Assembly: GCF_030272615.1 (NCBI RefSeq)
Contig: NC_081414.1
Location: 821,061,896-821,125,895 of the forward strand
Direction: 5' to 3'
DNA from: Cryptomeria japonica
Lineage: Eukaryota; Streptophyta; Pinopsida; Cupressales; Cupressaceae
Length of the DNA stretch: 64,000 bases
Shown piece after piece: positions 48,747-60,809 of the stretch (its first letter is position 1; each line of letters begins with the position of its first letter). Under the pieces are notes generated by a model. That model was not told where the DNA came from. It worked only from the letters and a program-made list of their open reading frames with translations, and did no database searches. A program made the position numbers and the translations under genes.

Positions 48747-50186
48747 TGATGGTATGATGAGAGAATAAGTATCTGGTAGATTACTTTGGGGGGTGAATCA
48801 GTAAATAGAAAAATTGATATAAACTTCCCAAACTCAAACTTAATCACACAAAGTATACTTATCAATGAAATACCACTGTCAAGATCAATACTCATAAGAA
48901 TACCGGTTGACTGTTATAGCAACTTAACAATAAACAACATCAAACTTGTAAACATCCAAATGCTTCATGTCTCAATGCTTCTGGTTATCATACTTATCAG
49001 AAATAGTTAAGTAGTTTAATCAAATGAACAATAAGATCATAACCACAAAAACATTCACCACATGATACAAGTAATTATATGTGGAAAACCCAAATAGGTA
49101 AAAACCACGGTGAGATGAGACTCACAAGAAAATATTTGAACTCTTTTGAAGTTCACCCTGTTAGGAGCCCAACCTGTTAAATCTTTACAAGAAGTCTTGT
49201 TAAGAACTGAACCTATTAGGAATCACCCGGTTAAGGGATTGACTACAAATGCCTTGTTAGAAGAAAATACCCTATAAGGAGTAACCTCAATAGAGGATTT
49301 GAGAATCCAATCTAATATACCACCTTGTTAGAGGATTTAATAAGTAACCAAGCTTGTTAGAGCTTACTCGGTTAGGGGATTTCAATTATGTTGTAATTGT
49401 TACAAAACAACATGAGTTTCTTGATCTATCTGAATAGCACTATGTTTGCTTGATAAGATCCATTTAAGCTTCTATCTGCCTTTACTCAAACTGTAGGCTC
49501 ATTCTTTGGTTCGGCAACCACACACTCAACTGATTTTTGCCAAGTCTTGCCAACACCAAACAAAACAACTTCATCGACCTTAAATACAAATCAATTAGGT
49601 TGGTAACACAACAAAAATCTAATCTTCTCATCATCGAGATTACAAACAAGTCGGTATGAGCATGACCATTGGATTTCATAGCAATCTCATCACATCAATC
49701 AAGAAAACCTCAACCGTTCCTTGATTACCACTTCATTAAGCTCAGTAACTCATCACGTGCTTTGCATTAGATGCAATACACTTTTCTCCTTCCCTAGATA
49801 AATAATCATGCCAAAACATTTTGAACTTGTCTTCATACACTGACCTTACATGTCACCATCATTATCGCTCATTATCAGATCATAAACCAGCATAACCAAT
49901 TCAACAACCTTAATCGGTTAGGGTTTAGTAAAAAAAAACTAGTAGGGTTTATCGATTACATAACATAGAAAGGACTTCACCTTTTACTCCGATTATCAGT
50001 TCAACTCACAAACTTACATACTGGTTTACAATATCCTTCACAAAGTTCATCCTACAAGCTCTTCCTACCGGTTATAAGACAATATCAACAATAACAACAA
50101 TATCAATAATAATATCAATATCGGTTCAATTGACATCAATGACAACATAACATATCATTAATTCAATCTTCATGCAAATGCCAACA
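48747..50186 (-). repeat. G 5' LTR
   Basis: 1,440 bp, collinear with 16013-17449, ending caaatgccaaca and followed by catta. Confidence 0.92.
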
Positions 50187-50191
50187 CATTA

Positions 50192-52940
50192 CACCATGCC
50201 TTTTAACTTCTTCCATGCGAGCTAGTGTTCGGGCCAATTTGGCTTCTTTCTTCTTCCAGGTTGTGTTTTCCTTTCCCAACTCTCGAATGAATTTAGCAAC
50301 ATCATCATACACCTTGCTCAAATGCCCAATGTATTCTTTTCCCTCTTTCCTGATCGTATCCAACCATTCAAGGAATACCCCATGCACCATTTTATTCTTT
50401 TGTACTTCTGCGTGCAACTTTTGATTTCTAGGGGATTTAGGATTGAAGAGTACCGGTTGTGTGAATAGTGGTTGGGGATCTGGTCCATGGATTACATCAA
50501 TGTATTCCGCCATTTGTCTTAAGGCTTCCTTTAGTTCCTTTTTGTCTTTTTCACCCTTCCAGGTCTTGGTTATGATCTTTTTCGTTGAAGCTTCAAGATG
50601 AAGAGCATCCATAGCCTGAGAAGCAGTACCAATATTCACCTTTTCAATAGTAAAAACCTAGGTTGTAGGGTCCTCTATTTTCTCATCTGTCAATGGGCGT
50701 GCTATCCCTACAATCCAATTCCCACTGTCGGCATAAAAAGAAATCTTTGAAATAGTTTTAAGCTTCTTCACTTTGGGAGTTTCCCCCAAGCACTTGCTCA
50801 CCATATCTTCCAGCAGGACCGAAACTGGAACTACATTCCTTATCTTACTATTCAGAGTATTTTCTAGCCATAGAGGCCCAGTGCGCACTGAAGTTTCATC
50901 AGAGCCAGTTGCAGTTTCTTTTTCACTCTTCACTACAAATGTGGTAGTAGTGTTTGCCAAATTATCCACTTGCTGAGTGTCATTTGCATCATCAACATTT
51001 AGCACCTCCAAGTTTAGATGAGTTGAAGAATCATCTATATTAGGGGAGGCTTTAAAATCAACTACCACTAAATACATAGGAGATTTCTTAGTTCCACTTC
51101 TGGATCTGGCCCTGGTGATCCTGGTAGGAACTGGTTCCTTTTTTATTTCCATCAGCCTAACACTGTGATTAACTTTAGTCTATGTCCTAGATGATCCTAC
51201 AACAAAAGATGTAACATGAGAGTTAGCCAATGGGACTTTAGAGGATGAGATTGAACCTTTCTTGGACCCCTTTCCCATTCTTCTCTCTCTTAGCCATCTC
51301 TCTGTTCTTTTGATAACTAGGAGTGTCCTTTTTTGAATCTTGTCCTCCTCATCTTTTTCCTAGTCCACTTATGGAATGACTCCCTCTTCCTATCATCCAC
51401 AAACTAAGGATCCATGAATTCACTCTCATCATGTTTAACATTGGCAATATTCATTTTCAACTCAAAGGCCATGACCTTCTATAGGGTGAGCCTTTGATGT
51501 GTCCTCTTCCTAACTTCAAACTCATTGCAACAATCAGCCCAAAAATCCTCTATATTTGGCACATGGATAAAATCCTTTCTCAATGTCAGATGGGTGGTGA
51601 CGAATCCTTTGGCATCAAAATTTACTCGTGGACAATATAATTGAAAATTAAATTTCTTAAAATATAGTTCCAAATTCAAGGCATCAGAGACACTATTACA
51701 AATGAAATAACTTAATTCAGTTGGAACTGACACACCTGACTGATGTCTAGCTCTATACTTTGTATCAATATAGGCCAGCTGCCTACATATCTCTATTAAA
51801 ATCTGCCTGTCAAATGCATATCTAGGAAGCTTGTACGGTTCTCCTTAAGAACCCCCTACCCTTAGGTAAGTAAACTTGGGAAACTGTATGAAGAAGCTTC
51901 CATAAGTACCAATCAATTGCATAGCTTCATTCAACAACATTTTATGAATGTTTCCCTTCAGCTCGTACACCATTCTGCCTAGGAATATGTCATGTAGTTT
52001 ACGATAATTTTCACAAGATCTTTGTTGTTGTAGATGTGGGTGATATTCAAATATTTTCATATTATCCACTCACGCTTCATGATACAAACTAGGCCATGAC
52101 CTAATACATGCCAAGCAATACAGAAGATATGATGACATATAGAAGTTTTTGTTACCGAAGCAACTCAAACCTTCATGCAGCCTGTTTGCAATCAATTTTG
52201 CCCCAATCAATATATATTTTCTTACAAAAAAATGACATGTATGAAGAAGTACATCCAATCTTCCCAATAAAAGGTAATTTTATTCCCCCTCACTCTATGT
52301 AACAAAATGACTATATCCCTAACTTCTTTGATTAGATGTTCCCAGGTCAATGGACTTGGCAGTCGGTAACCTCGTCTTTGAAACTTTAACAACTAGTTTC
52401 TAGCAATGATATTCCTATAGAATGATTTCTTTTATGAGAAAATCCCTTGTGACTTACACCTCGTCCAATCCTCATATTTCTCCTTCTCAGGTATTTTCAT
52501 AATGACAACAACAACCTCCCGAATAACCCTAAGCAGAACCTCACCGTCTGCACCTCTTATACATCTCTCAGCAGGGACATATCTATTCATGACTTCTAGA
52601 ACTAGCTCAGGACATGACGCCACTAGAGGGAAAGGTGCCACTTCCACTAACCCACTATCTAGATTCTTCTGCATCAAGAGAGAATGAGTGGGATTCCATG
52701 CCCTTTAATGAAATTCGGCTAGGTCTATCGATTGCAGAAAAGTGTCCCCTAACTTAGGCAAGGTACAAACTAACCAAGACTTTTGGTCCATCTTGGGCAA
52801 TTTAGGTCTGATTTTGAATTTACCAATAGAAAAAGCACAACAAGGGAAACAAATTGAACCAACTAAACTACCAAACAACGCTTCCAATCTAAGAAATCAT
52901 AGGGATGAGAAGAAGATTTTGAACTCACCTTTCATGTAGA
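50192..52940 (-). pseudogene. Element I unknown ORF, main part
   Basis: Long minus-strand coding region with scattered stops and at least one frameshift near 52250. Open pieces in order: 52705-52887, 52432-52677 (ELVLEVMNRYVPAERCIRGA), 52070-52267 and 51845-52069 (EAWVDNMKIFEYHPHLQQQR, then GSFFIQFPKFTYLRVGG), 51479-51733 (FDAKGFVTTHLTLRKDFIHV), a low-complexity Ser/Thr/Asp part with a Lys/Arg-rich run (51290-50658), and 50192-50639 (helical, KKEAKLARTLARMEEVKRHG). Beyond G and B1 it goes on to 1711, about 3.1 kb in all. It matches no family I know. It is AT-rich with the same decay as its surroundings, so it is part of the element and not a host gene. Confidence 0.55.
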
Positions 52941-53577
52941 ACTTGAAATCCAAAGAGACAAGAACAAAAATATCGCCTATGCAAATCCCTTACTTACCAA
53001 ATTAGGAAAATGAAGAAGGCAAGTATTTTGTTTTTAAAAATAAAGCACATCTTGAGAACATGCTTAAAAATCGATCACACGATTTGATATGATTGTAACT
53101 GCATGCTTATCCATGCCAAATTACTCCAAAAAGGCTTAATTCTGACAATTCATTAATTACAAGTCTTTTCCCTCCATATCCTTCCCTGAAATAATTATTC
53201 TCAAGTATGAATCTTTATCATGACTCATTCTCTTGAGGTTCACCTTTTAAATCTAGAATATTCCCTCCATGCTGATGCTTTGCCACTTTTGTTTGCCACT
53301 TTTATGTCTGAAGCTAACAATCCTTGAACTTTGAACTTTGAACCCTCTGAGAAGTAGTTCAAAAGTTCAAGTTCAAAAGAACAAAACAAGGACAAACCAA
53401 GACAAAGACACCAAAATGCTGAGGCTTATGTGTTACAAGGACACGACTCAAACAAGAATCGACTTTCTCAACTTTGAACTTGAACCTTGAACTTTTTGAA
53501 AAGGTTCAATAGTTCAAGTTCAATGACAATAGTCACAAAGACCATTAACTCTTTTAAAAACAAAGTTGTGACACAAC
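52941..53577 (-). other. Element I leader, first part
   Basis: Non-coding. It contains many copies of TTGAAC/GTTCAA words (for example ttgaactttgaactttgaac near 53323 and gaacttgaaccttgaac near 53486). Similar words resume at 61857-61920 on the other side of C2. Bases 53573-53577 (acaac) are the C2 target. Confidence 0.5.
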
Positions 53578-54627
53578 TGTTAGGTCCCAGAGACAACTAA
53601 GAGAAGGGGGTGAATCAATTGTCTAATAAATTCAAAACAAAAACTTATTAACCAACTTAATGCTTAATACCGGTGAACTAGTTAAGTATGTCGGTAGATA
53701 GTGTTAACAGTAAATTGCTATACCGGTAAGGATTAATGAATGAAACATAATCATAAAGTCATCCACAACATATGACACCAATATTTGTACGTGGAAACCC
53801 TGTAAGGGAAAAAACCATGGTGGGAAACCTTACCCACAATCAAATGATACTACTGTAGATAGTAAGTGTACAAAAAGGAGTTTGTACATGCAAAAAGGCC
53901 AACAGCCTAGAGCTCACTGCTCAATCACAAATGGGAGTCACACTAACTACAGCTGGATGGTTAAATCCAATAAGAATGTACTGCACAAAATAGCATCTTC
54001 ATATTTTGGATTCAGTACAGGTGTAATGCTGATATGCTTCTACAAAAACCTAACTTCACCTTCAAATGATGTCTTTGTGTATACCTCTACTTGATCTCGC
54101 ATATACCTTCACACAATTCTTTTTCGCATTCCACACCTTATCTTACAAATAAGATCTTACATTTATACCATACCCTAAGACCAATTTTAGTAGGTCGACT
54201 CTACAAGATATTACAATAAAACTAAATAATATAATATCCGATGCAATAACCGATTGAACATGTCGACTTGATGCATTTACAACAATAATAAATCATCTCC
54301 ATAGCGTGCCATGTTGATCTGGAAAAGATAAACCTATCGATGTAACCCTAGATAACCTGAACCTATTTGTCGGTAAAAGCAAATATGAAAATATGAATAT
54401 ACCAATGATTATTTATTCAAAATAATGTGTCCACATGATGTATTAGATATTGCCAAGTGTCTTCCATATCATTCCAGGTACCGGTGAACAATATATCCTA
54501 CCGGTGAACCATATACCAGTAACTGTTGCATAGTTTACTGCTTGTCGGTGAATGTTGCTGGATCTCCAAAGTAGGTGTATTCAATAGGTGTTGACATCAA
54601 TGACAAAACCATACCAAAATACCAACA
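53578..54627 (-). repeat. C2 3' LTR
   Basis: 1,050 bp. The plus strand reads tgttaggtcccagag...aaaataccaaca. It is collinear with 60810-61847, and the G-tract is short here (gagaaggggg). Confidence 0.93.
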
Positions 54628-54991
54628 ATCTCCCCCTTTGGCATTGATGGCAACACAATATGGAAAAATCATCAAAGTGCCAAAACATAAATGCCAAATA
54701 CAAAAACCAACAATCGCCATTTCTCCCCTGGGAATAACAATACCAATCTCTCATAGCAATTTCTCCTTAAATGTGTTTTTCAAAATCTCTCACCAAAAAG
54801 ATAATGTGTTTTTCCATAGATATCTCTCCCCCTTTGATATCAAATGCCAAAGTTACAAAAGTCAAGTGCATACAAAATACCACCCAATTCAATATACCAA
54901 CTACTCCCCTTGAGAAGTAGCTTCCTCATCAAATACCAGAATAAAAGATTTGTCCATTTAATTCTGTCGGTTGATGACAATCATCAACTGT
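54628..54991 (-). promoter_or_regulatory. C2 polypurine tract array and 3' untranslated region
   Basis: The tract is at 54628-54639 (atctcccccttt, plus strand). Further copies lie near 54721-54730, 54824-54838 (tctccccctttgata) and 54903-54912. Confidence 0.75.
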
Positions 54992-57766
54992 CTAAGTCTC
55001 TACTGGTGGTGGTATGACTCCAAGCTGATATCTGAGATACTCAAAAGTCTCCTTAGGCAAAGGTTTTGTGAAAATATCTGCAAGCTATTCTTTAGTATTC
55101 ACATAAACCAGTTTTATCTCCTTTTCTTCAACTTTTTCCCTTAGAAAATTTAGTTTGATAGAAACATGTTTTGTTTTAGAATGTAGTACCGGATTTTTAG
55201 ATATATCAATTGTTGCAGTGTTATCATGATATATAGTAATAGGTTCCTTGCATTTTACCTTTATGTCTTTCAACATTTGCTTAAGCCAAAGTACTTGTGT
55301 ACAGTTTGTTGTTGCTACAACATATTCTGATTCTGCTATTGATAAAGATGTACAACTCTGTTTCTTACTCAACCAACAAACTAATCTCTTTCCAAGAAAG
55401 AATGCTCCTCCAGTGGTTCTTTTTCTATCATCCACATCTCTTGCCCAATTTGCATTTGTGTATGCACATAGATCAAAATTTTCATCTTTAGGATACCATA
55501 ATCCAAGATTTGTTGTGCCTTGTAAGTACCGGAAAATCCTTTTCACTGCTGATTCATGATTTTCTCTAGGATTACTCTGAAATCTAGAAACAATACATAC
55601 TGCATTCATAATATCAGGCCTGGTTTGTGTCAAATACAGTAAACCTCCTATCATAGATTTGTATCTAGTTGGATTAACAGGTGTAGATTCATCCCTTTGA
55701 GAGAATTTGTCATTTGTAGTCATAGGTGTGCTTACTGGTTTAGAGTTCTCCATCCCAAATTTCTTTAGTAGTTCTTTCAAGTACTTGGATTGACTCAAAA
55801 ATATACCTTTATCAGTCTGTGAAATCTGTAATCCTAAAAAGAATTTTATTTCTCCAATCATAGACATTTCAAATTCTTGCTGCATTTCAAAAGAAAATTC
55901 TTTACATAATCCATCTTCTCCTCCAAAGATTATATCATCAACAAATACTTCAATAATCAAGAGGTCATCATTAGTTACTTTGTAATATAAATTGCTATCT
56001 GCATTTCCTTTAGTAAAACCAATCTTTAAAAGATACTTATCCAATCTTGCATACCAAGCTCTTGGGGCTTGTTTCAATCCATACAGAGCTTTTCTTAACC
56101 TGCAAACTATATCATTGTCATCTGTCAAAGAAAATCCATTAGGTTGTTCAATATAAACTTCCTCTTCAAGATCTCCATTCAAAAATGCACATTTAATATC
56201 CATTTGATAAACTTTGTAATCCCTATGAGCTGCAAAAGCCAAGAATAATCTAACTGCCTCAATTCTGGCTACCAGTGCAAAGGTTTCATTGTAATCAACT
56301 CCTTCTTTCTGAGAATATCCCTTACACACTAGTCTTGCTTTATTTCTGACAATCTTACCATCTTCATTAAGTTTGTTTCTAAATACCCATTTGGTTCCAA
56401 TTACATTTTTATCTTTAGGCCGAGGAACTAAAGTCCAAGTATTATTTTTCTCAATTTGTCCTAATTCTTCTTCCATAGCTTTGATCCAAAATTTATCTTC
56501 ACATGCCTCATTGATAGATGATGGTTCACTTTGAGAAATAAGACATACCTCTTCATTTGCCAATCTTCCTCTAGTCATAACTCCTTTAAATTTGTTTCCA
56601 ATTATCTGATCTTCAGAATGATTCAGTCTTACATACCGAGGTGTCTTAGTTTGTTGTTGTTCTTCAAATACTGTGGAATCCTTTGATGATACCAGGGTAA
56701 CTGGATCTTCATTCTGTACTGGTGGATTCTGTGTAGGTTCATTTGTCACAACTTCTGTTGCCGGTTCAGAGTCTATATACCTTGAAGTTCCTCTGAATTG
56801 TTCATCAATCTTTACATTTGTACTCTCAACAATTTTCTGCAATCTTTTATTAAAACATCTATATGCCTTGCTCTTAGATGAATAACCAAGAAATATTCCT
56901 TCATCACTTCTAGGATCAAATTTGCCAATATACTCATCTCTTCTAATATAACATTTACTTCCAAAAATTTTGAAATACTTAAGAGTAGGAGTATTACCAA
57001 ACCATAGTTCATGAGGGGTTTTATCGGTTTCACCTTTGATGTGAACTTTGTTGAATGTATAGACATTAGTGCTTACTGCCTCTCTCCAGTAAACATGTGG
57101 TAGATTTGCTTTTGATAACATACTCCTTGTTGCATCCAAGATAGTTATTTTTTTCCTTTCAACAACTCCATTCTGTTGTGGTGTCTGAGGTACTGATAAC
57201 TGTCTTTTGATTCCATTCACTTCATAGAATGTATTAAAGTCCTTAGATGTGAATTCTCCTCCTTGATCTGATCTTAAACATTTGATTTTCTTACCGGTTT
57301 CATTTTCAACCATTGCTTTGAATAGTTTGAACTTCCCAAGTGCTTCTGATATTTCTCTGAGAGAAGTAACCCAACACATTCTAGAATAATCATCAATAAT
57401 TAGCATGAAATATCTATCACGTTGTAAGCTTTTAGTTCTAGCTGGACCACATAAATCAGTGTGAATTAAATCAAGAGCATTATTAGATTTTTTTGGAATA
57501 GTTTTGAAACTAGCTCTAACTTGTTTTCCAAATTGGCATTCCTTACAAATTGTATTCTGAGGTTTCACAATTTTAGGTAGATCTCTAACTCCCTTAGAAG
57601 TATTGAATTTTACCATGCAATCAAAATTTACATGACAGAGTCTCTTATACCATAACCAACTTTCATCTATATGTGCAATTAAGCATGCCTTTTCACTGTT
57701 ATTTAAATAAAATATATTACCTCTAGTCTGATTACCGATTGCAATTTCCAAACTAGTTCTATCCAT
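54992..57766 (-). CDS. C2 Pol polyprotein fragment: integrase, RT, RNase H
   Basis: One open frame of 893 codons (55085-57766). Order: zinc region (WLWYKRLCHVNFD, first His now Tyr; CKECQFGK), integrase core (VHTDLCGPART, LRSDQGGEFTSK, QQNGVVERKK: all three acidic residues kept), GIFLGYSSKS, a Thr/Glu-rich linker, RT ([55 protein letters not shown]) and RNase H (AYTNANWARDVDDRK, first catalytic Asp now Asn; SIAESEYVVA; YHDNTATIDISKN). A TAG at a Gln codon (KE-stop-LAD) truncates the tail, which would end at 54992. The ORF start is simply the first Met after a frame break and is not the true Pol start. Confidence 0.93.
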
Positions 57767-58200
57767 GATTTTGCATTTTCTTTTTTTAAATTGTAACTAA
57801 AAACCCTTCTCAACTAATTGACCAACACTTAAAAGATTATGCTTTAATCCTTCAACATAGTAGACATTGTCAATGTTATGTTTACCATCAAGAGATATTG
57901 AACCCTTACCTTTGATTGAACAGGCTTTATCATCTCCAAATCTTACTAAACCTCCATTGTATTCCTAAAAGTTCAAGAATTTACCTTTGTATCCAGTCAT
58001 ATGATGTGAGCATCCTGAATGAATAATCCATTGATCCTTTGATTCAACTTTAGCTGCTAGGGCTTCTTCTACTGGTTGAGCAATAGGTGCTGGTTGATCT
58101 TTTGTTATAGCAACAAAAACCCATCCATTGTCTGCTATATCCTCATTAGAATCATCAGTCACACCTTCATCAAGAATGCAACAAGATTTATCTTTGTTCT
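57767..58200 (-). pseudogene. C2 aspartic protease, active site lost
   Basis: The open part, 57965-58162, contains DQWIIHSGCSHHMTG. The catalytic Asp of D-S-G is His (codon CAT). The downstream LRFGDDKAC-type and LKHNLLSVGQL regions are present but out of frame, and an A-rich run near 57780 marks a shift. Confidence 0.85.
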
Positions 58201-58319
58201 TCTTAAATCTGTATCTCTGATATTCAGGATAGGCTTGTATGTTCTTCTAGCTTCTTCTCTTAGTCTAGCATGTCTATCAGGGCATCTTGAAGCCATATGA
58301 CCAATCTTATTGTAGTTAA
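58201..58319 (-). pseudogene. C2 gag, C-terminal piece
   Basis: Second half of the zinc knuckle (NKIGHMASRCPDRHARL) and a basic tail. It is cut off from the rest of gag by D. Confidence 0.82.
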
Positions 58320-59922
58320 TGATAACTCAATGATGAAACACTAGTACCAAACTGGTACTAAGAGGGGGGGGTGAATCAGTACAAACACAAATATAGTCCA
58401 AAACAGGTTTGACAGCAAACACTCCAAATGACTGATAAACAGAGTGCAACCGGTAACATCCAATATAGCTCAATCAGTCATGAACCGGTCACTCAATAAG
58501 CTTTTCTCTTAGCTCAATACCACATTATCATAATATTCATGTGCATGAACTAGTAGACTTAACCATCAAATCTTCACAACAGTGAGTTCAATATGTTTTA
58601 TAGACAGGCATAAAACATAGAACCTTCATGTGCATAACAGATAAAACAGAGCATCACAAGACAAGAGCATTACACATGACACACATATTTTTCACATGGA
58701 AACCAAACTGGGAAAAACCACGGTGGGGATGAATACCCACAAGCTGCTTTTTGAACTCTTTAGAAGTCCACTCTGTTAGGAACCTTGTCCGGTTAAGGAT
58801 ATTACAATAGGTTCTGGTAGGAACCGATCCTGTTAAGGATCACCTGATTAAGGGATACCCGGTTAAGGGTTAAACCCAGTAGGGTCACCTTGTTAGAGAA
58901 TTTTAAGAACTCAATAGCTGAAAGGATCTCCTAAGCTTCTCTAGCTTCTCAGAACTCTTTAGCCTCGAGTTACCCGATTAAGGGATTTGAAACAAGCCAG
59001 TTAAGGCCACCTGATTTAAGGGATTTTGAATCAAGCTAGTTAAGGCTACCCTGTTAGGGGATTTTACAACTGTTGAAGTGGTTAGAGATCAACAAGCATT
59101 ACAATGATCTGTTAACAACACTCAATGCTAATGCAGATCCATTTAGGCTCCTCTCTTCCTTCTGCACATTCACTTTGCAGGTATCTCTTCTCTCCTTTGG
59201 TCTGGCAAGAATCATGTATCACCTTCCTTGGATACACACTCAGAACTTTTGCCAACAACCTCAGACAGAAACCTAACATTGACCTTATAGGAAACATGTA
59301 GGTTGGTAGCAAAAACCCTAAACCCTAAACCTGTTAGGTTGAGCAATTCAAACGATTCGATCCTTACCATTTAATTATACTGCATTAAATGCATGATTCT
59401 TGAGTCGATCTCAAGACATTCTCCATCGTCCATTATACACCATTTTCATGGTGGTTGATAACCCATCACGTGTTATCACCGTTTGACAGACTTCACACAT
59501 TCCTGACGTAGATAGGAATAGTCATCTTCATGCAAGATCCTTCACGCACACAGAGCTTACGTGGCAACACTATCTGTCCTCCATCATACTACTAACTCAT
59601 CACACAAAGATCACCAATTGAGTCACCCAGACTTGAGGTACTCCAACCGGAAACCCCAAAGTGGAAGATGCCTACCAACTGGTAGTCATATAGTGCTTTC
59701 ATGTGCCGGTTCCCATAACTTCATGCCGGTTCACCTTGAACAAATATGCCGCTTCACTTTGGCATATAAACCGGTTCACACATATGTCAGTTCCTCTCTC
59801 TTCACTTATCACATGTGTCGGTTCACACTATGTCTCATATTGACATCAATGACAACATACAATATCATTATGTCTTCATGTCGATTCACATAAGGCTCAT
59901 GCCAGCTCACATAATACCAATA
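58320..59922 (-). mobile_element. D: solo LTR, family A-like
   Basis: 1,603-bp insertion with TSD gttaa (58315-58319, 59923-59927). The same gag site in C1 is uninterrupted near 31735. It has the G-tract (gagggggggg), the GGGAAAAACCACGGTGGGG block, TTAAGG repeats, the telomere-like aaccctaaaccctaaa and the CACGTG motif of Sirevirus-like LTRs. It resembles family A but is longer and distinct. The plus strand runs tgataactc to taccaata. The expected final CA is TA. Minus orientation is inferred from the G-tract side. Confidence 0.87.
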
Positions 59923-60753
59923 GTTAAAACATTTAAAGGGTGCTTTACTTTCATACTTACTTCTAATTGGACCTTTTGGCATTTTCCTTGCAAATAGTGC
60001 TTCAAGTTCTTCAATCTCTTCATTCTCCTTTCTGGTTTCTTCAAGTTCTCTTGCATAAAAGGCTCTCCAGTTTGATTTGTCAAATGATGGAGCAGATGAT
60101 GTTGATGCTTTAAAGGCCAAATTAGTCTTTATAGTAGCAACAAGACCAAATTCCTCAATTTCAAAAGCTGAAAGTTTTCCAATCAATGTATCCCTAGTTA
60201 CTGATGTATTAGGCATTGTTCTCAACTCATTTATAGTAGTAACTTTCATTTTATATTCCAGTGGCAAACCTCTTAAGATTTTTGAAACAATTTCATCTTC
60301 ACTCAAAGTTCCTCCACGACATTTAATACCCAAAACAATTTCATTTACTCTTTCCATAAAAGAAGAAATCCTTTCATCTTCTTCCATTTTCAAATGTTCA
60401 TACCTGACTCGGAAGCTTTCAAGTTTTGCAATTTTGACTATGGAATCTCCTTCATTCAGTGTTTCCAAATGATCCCAAATAGCTTTAGCAGTAGACCTAT
60501 CTGATAATCCCATGAGTTGTTGATCTGATAATGCGCTCAAAAGTGCTTCTCTTACTTTGCAATCATTCTCTTCATCTTTGGCTAAGGTAGTTGGAGCAGT
60601 CTGACCAGCTACAGTAGTAGTATAACCATTCTTAGTAACTTCCCAAATGTCCTTACCAATGCAATTTAGATGTGTCTCTATTATGATCTTCCATATCCCA
60701 TAGTTGGTTCCATAAAGTTTAGGACTGTCCTTCCTGAAATAATTATTAGACAT
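59923..60753 (-). pseudogene. C2 gag, main part
   Basis: Open from ATG 60751-60753 (MSNNYFRKDSPKLYGTNYGI) to the D insertion. Capsid motifs: ALLSALSDQQLMGLSDRSTA, LESFRVRYEHLKMEEDERIS, SEDEIVSKILRGLPLEYKMK. Then a linker (ASTSSAPSFDKSN) and the first half of the zinc knuckle (FKCFNYN, second Cys replaced by Tyr as in C1). Only the D insertion breaks it. Confidence 0.93.
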
Positions 60754-60795
60754 TGGATCTCCTCAAGTTGTTAAACTTCTGCAAAAGAGGACTAA

Positions 60796-60807
60796 GCTCT
60801 GATACCA
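60796..60807 (-). promoter_or_regulatory. C2 primer-binding site
   Basis: Minus strand TGGTATCAGAGC, perfect, 2 bases from the 5' LTR. Confidence 0.92.
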
Positions 60808-60809
60808 AT

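Larger units (their letters stand above)
16013..50186 (-). mobile_element. G: Ty1/copia (Sirevirus-like) element, split by F
   Basis: LTRs 16013-17449 and 48747-50186, TSD catta (16008-16012, 50187-50191). Net length is about 7.4 kb once F (with everything in it) is removed. The domain order is gag, protease, integrase (interrupted at 20211/46989), RT, RNase H. It carries several stops, so it was probably dying or dead before or after F arrived. Confidence 0.92.

Noticed and set aside
51290..52940. A host gene hidden between insertions
   Set aside because: Same stop-codon decay and AT content as the surrounding elements. No introns, promoter or known domain. It continues as element I.
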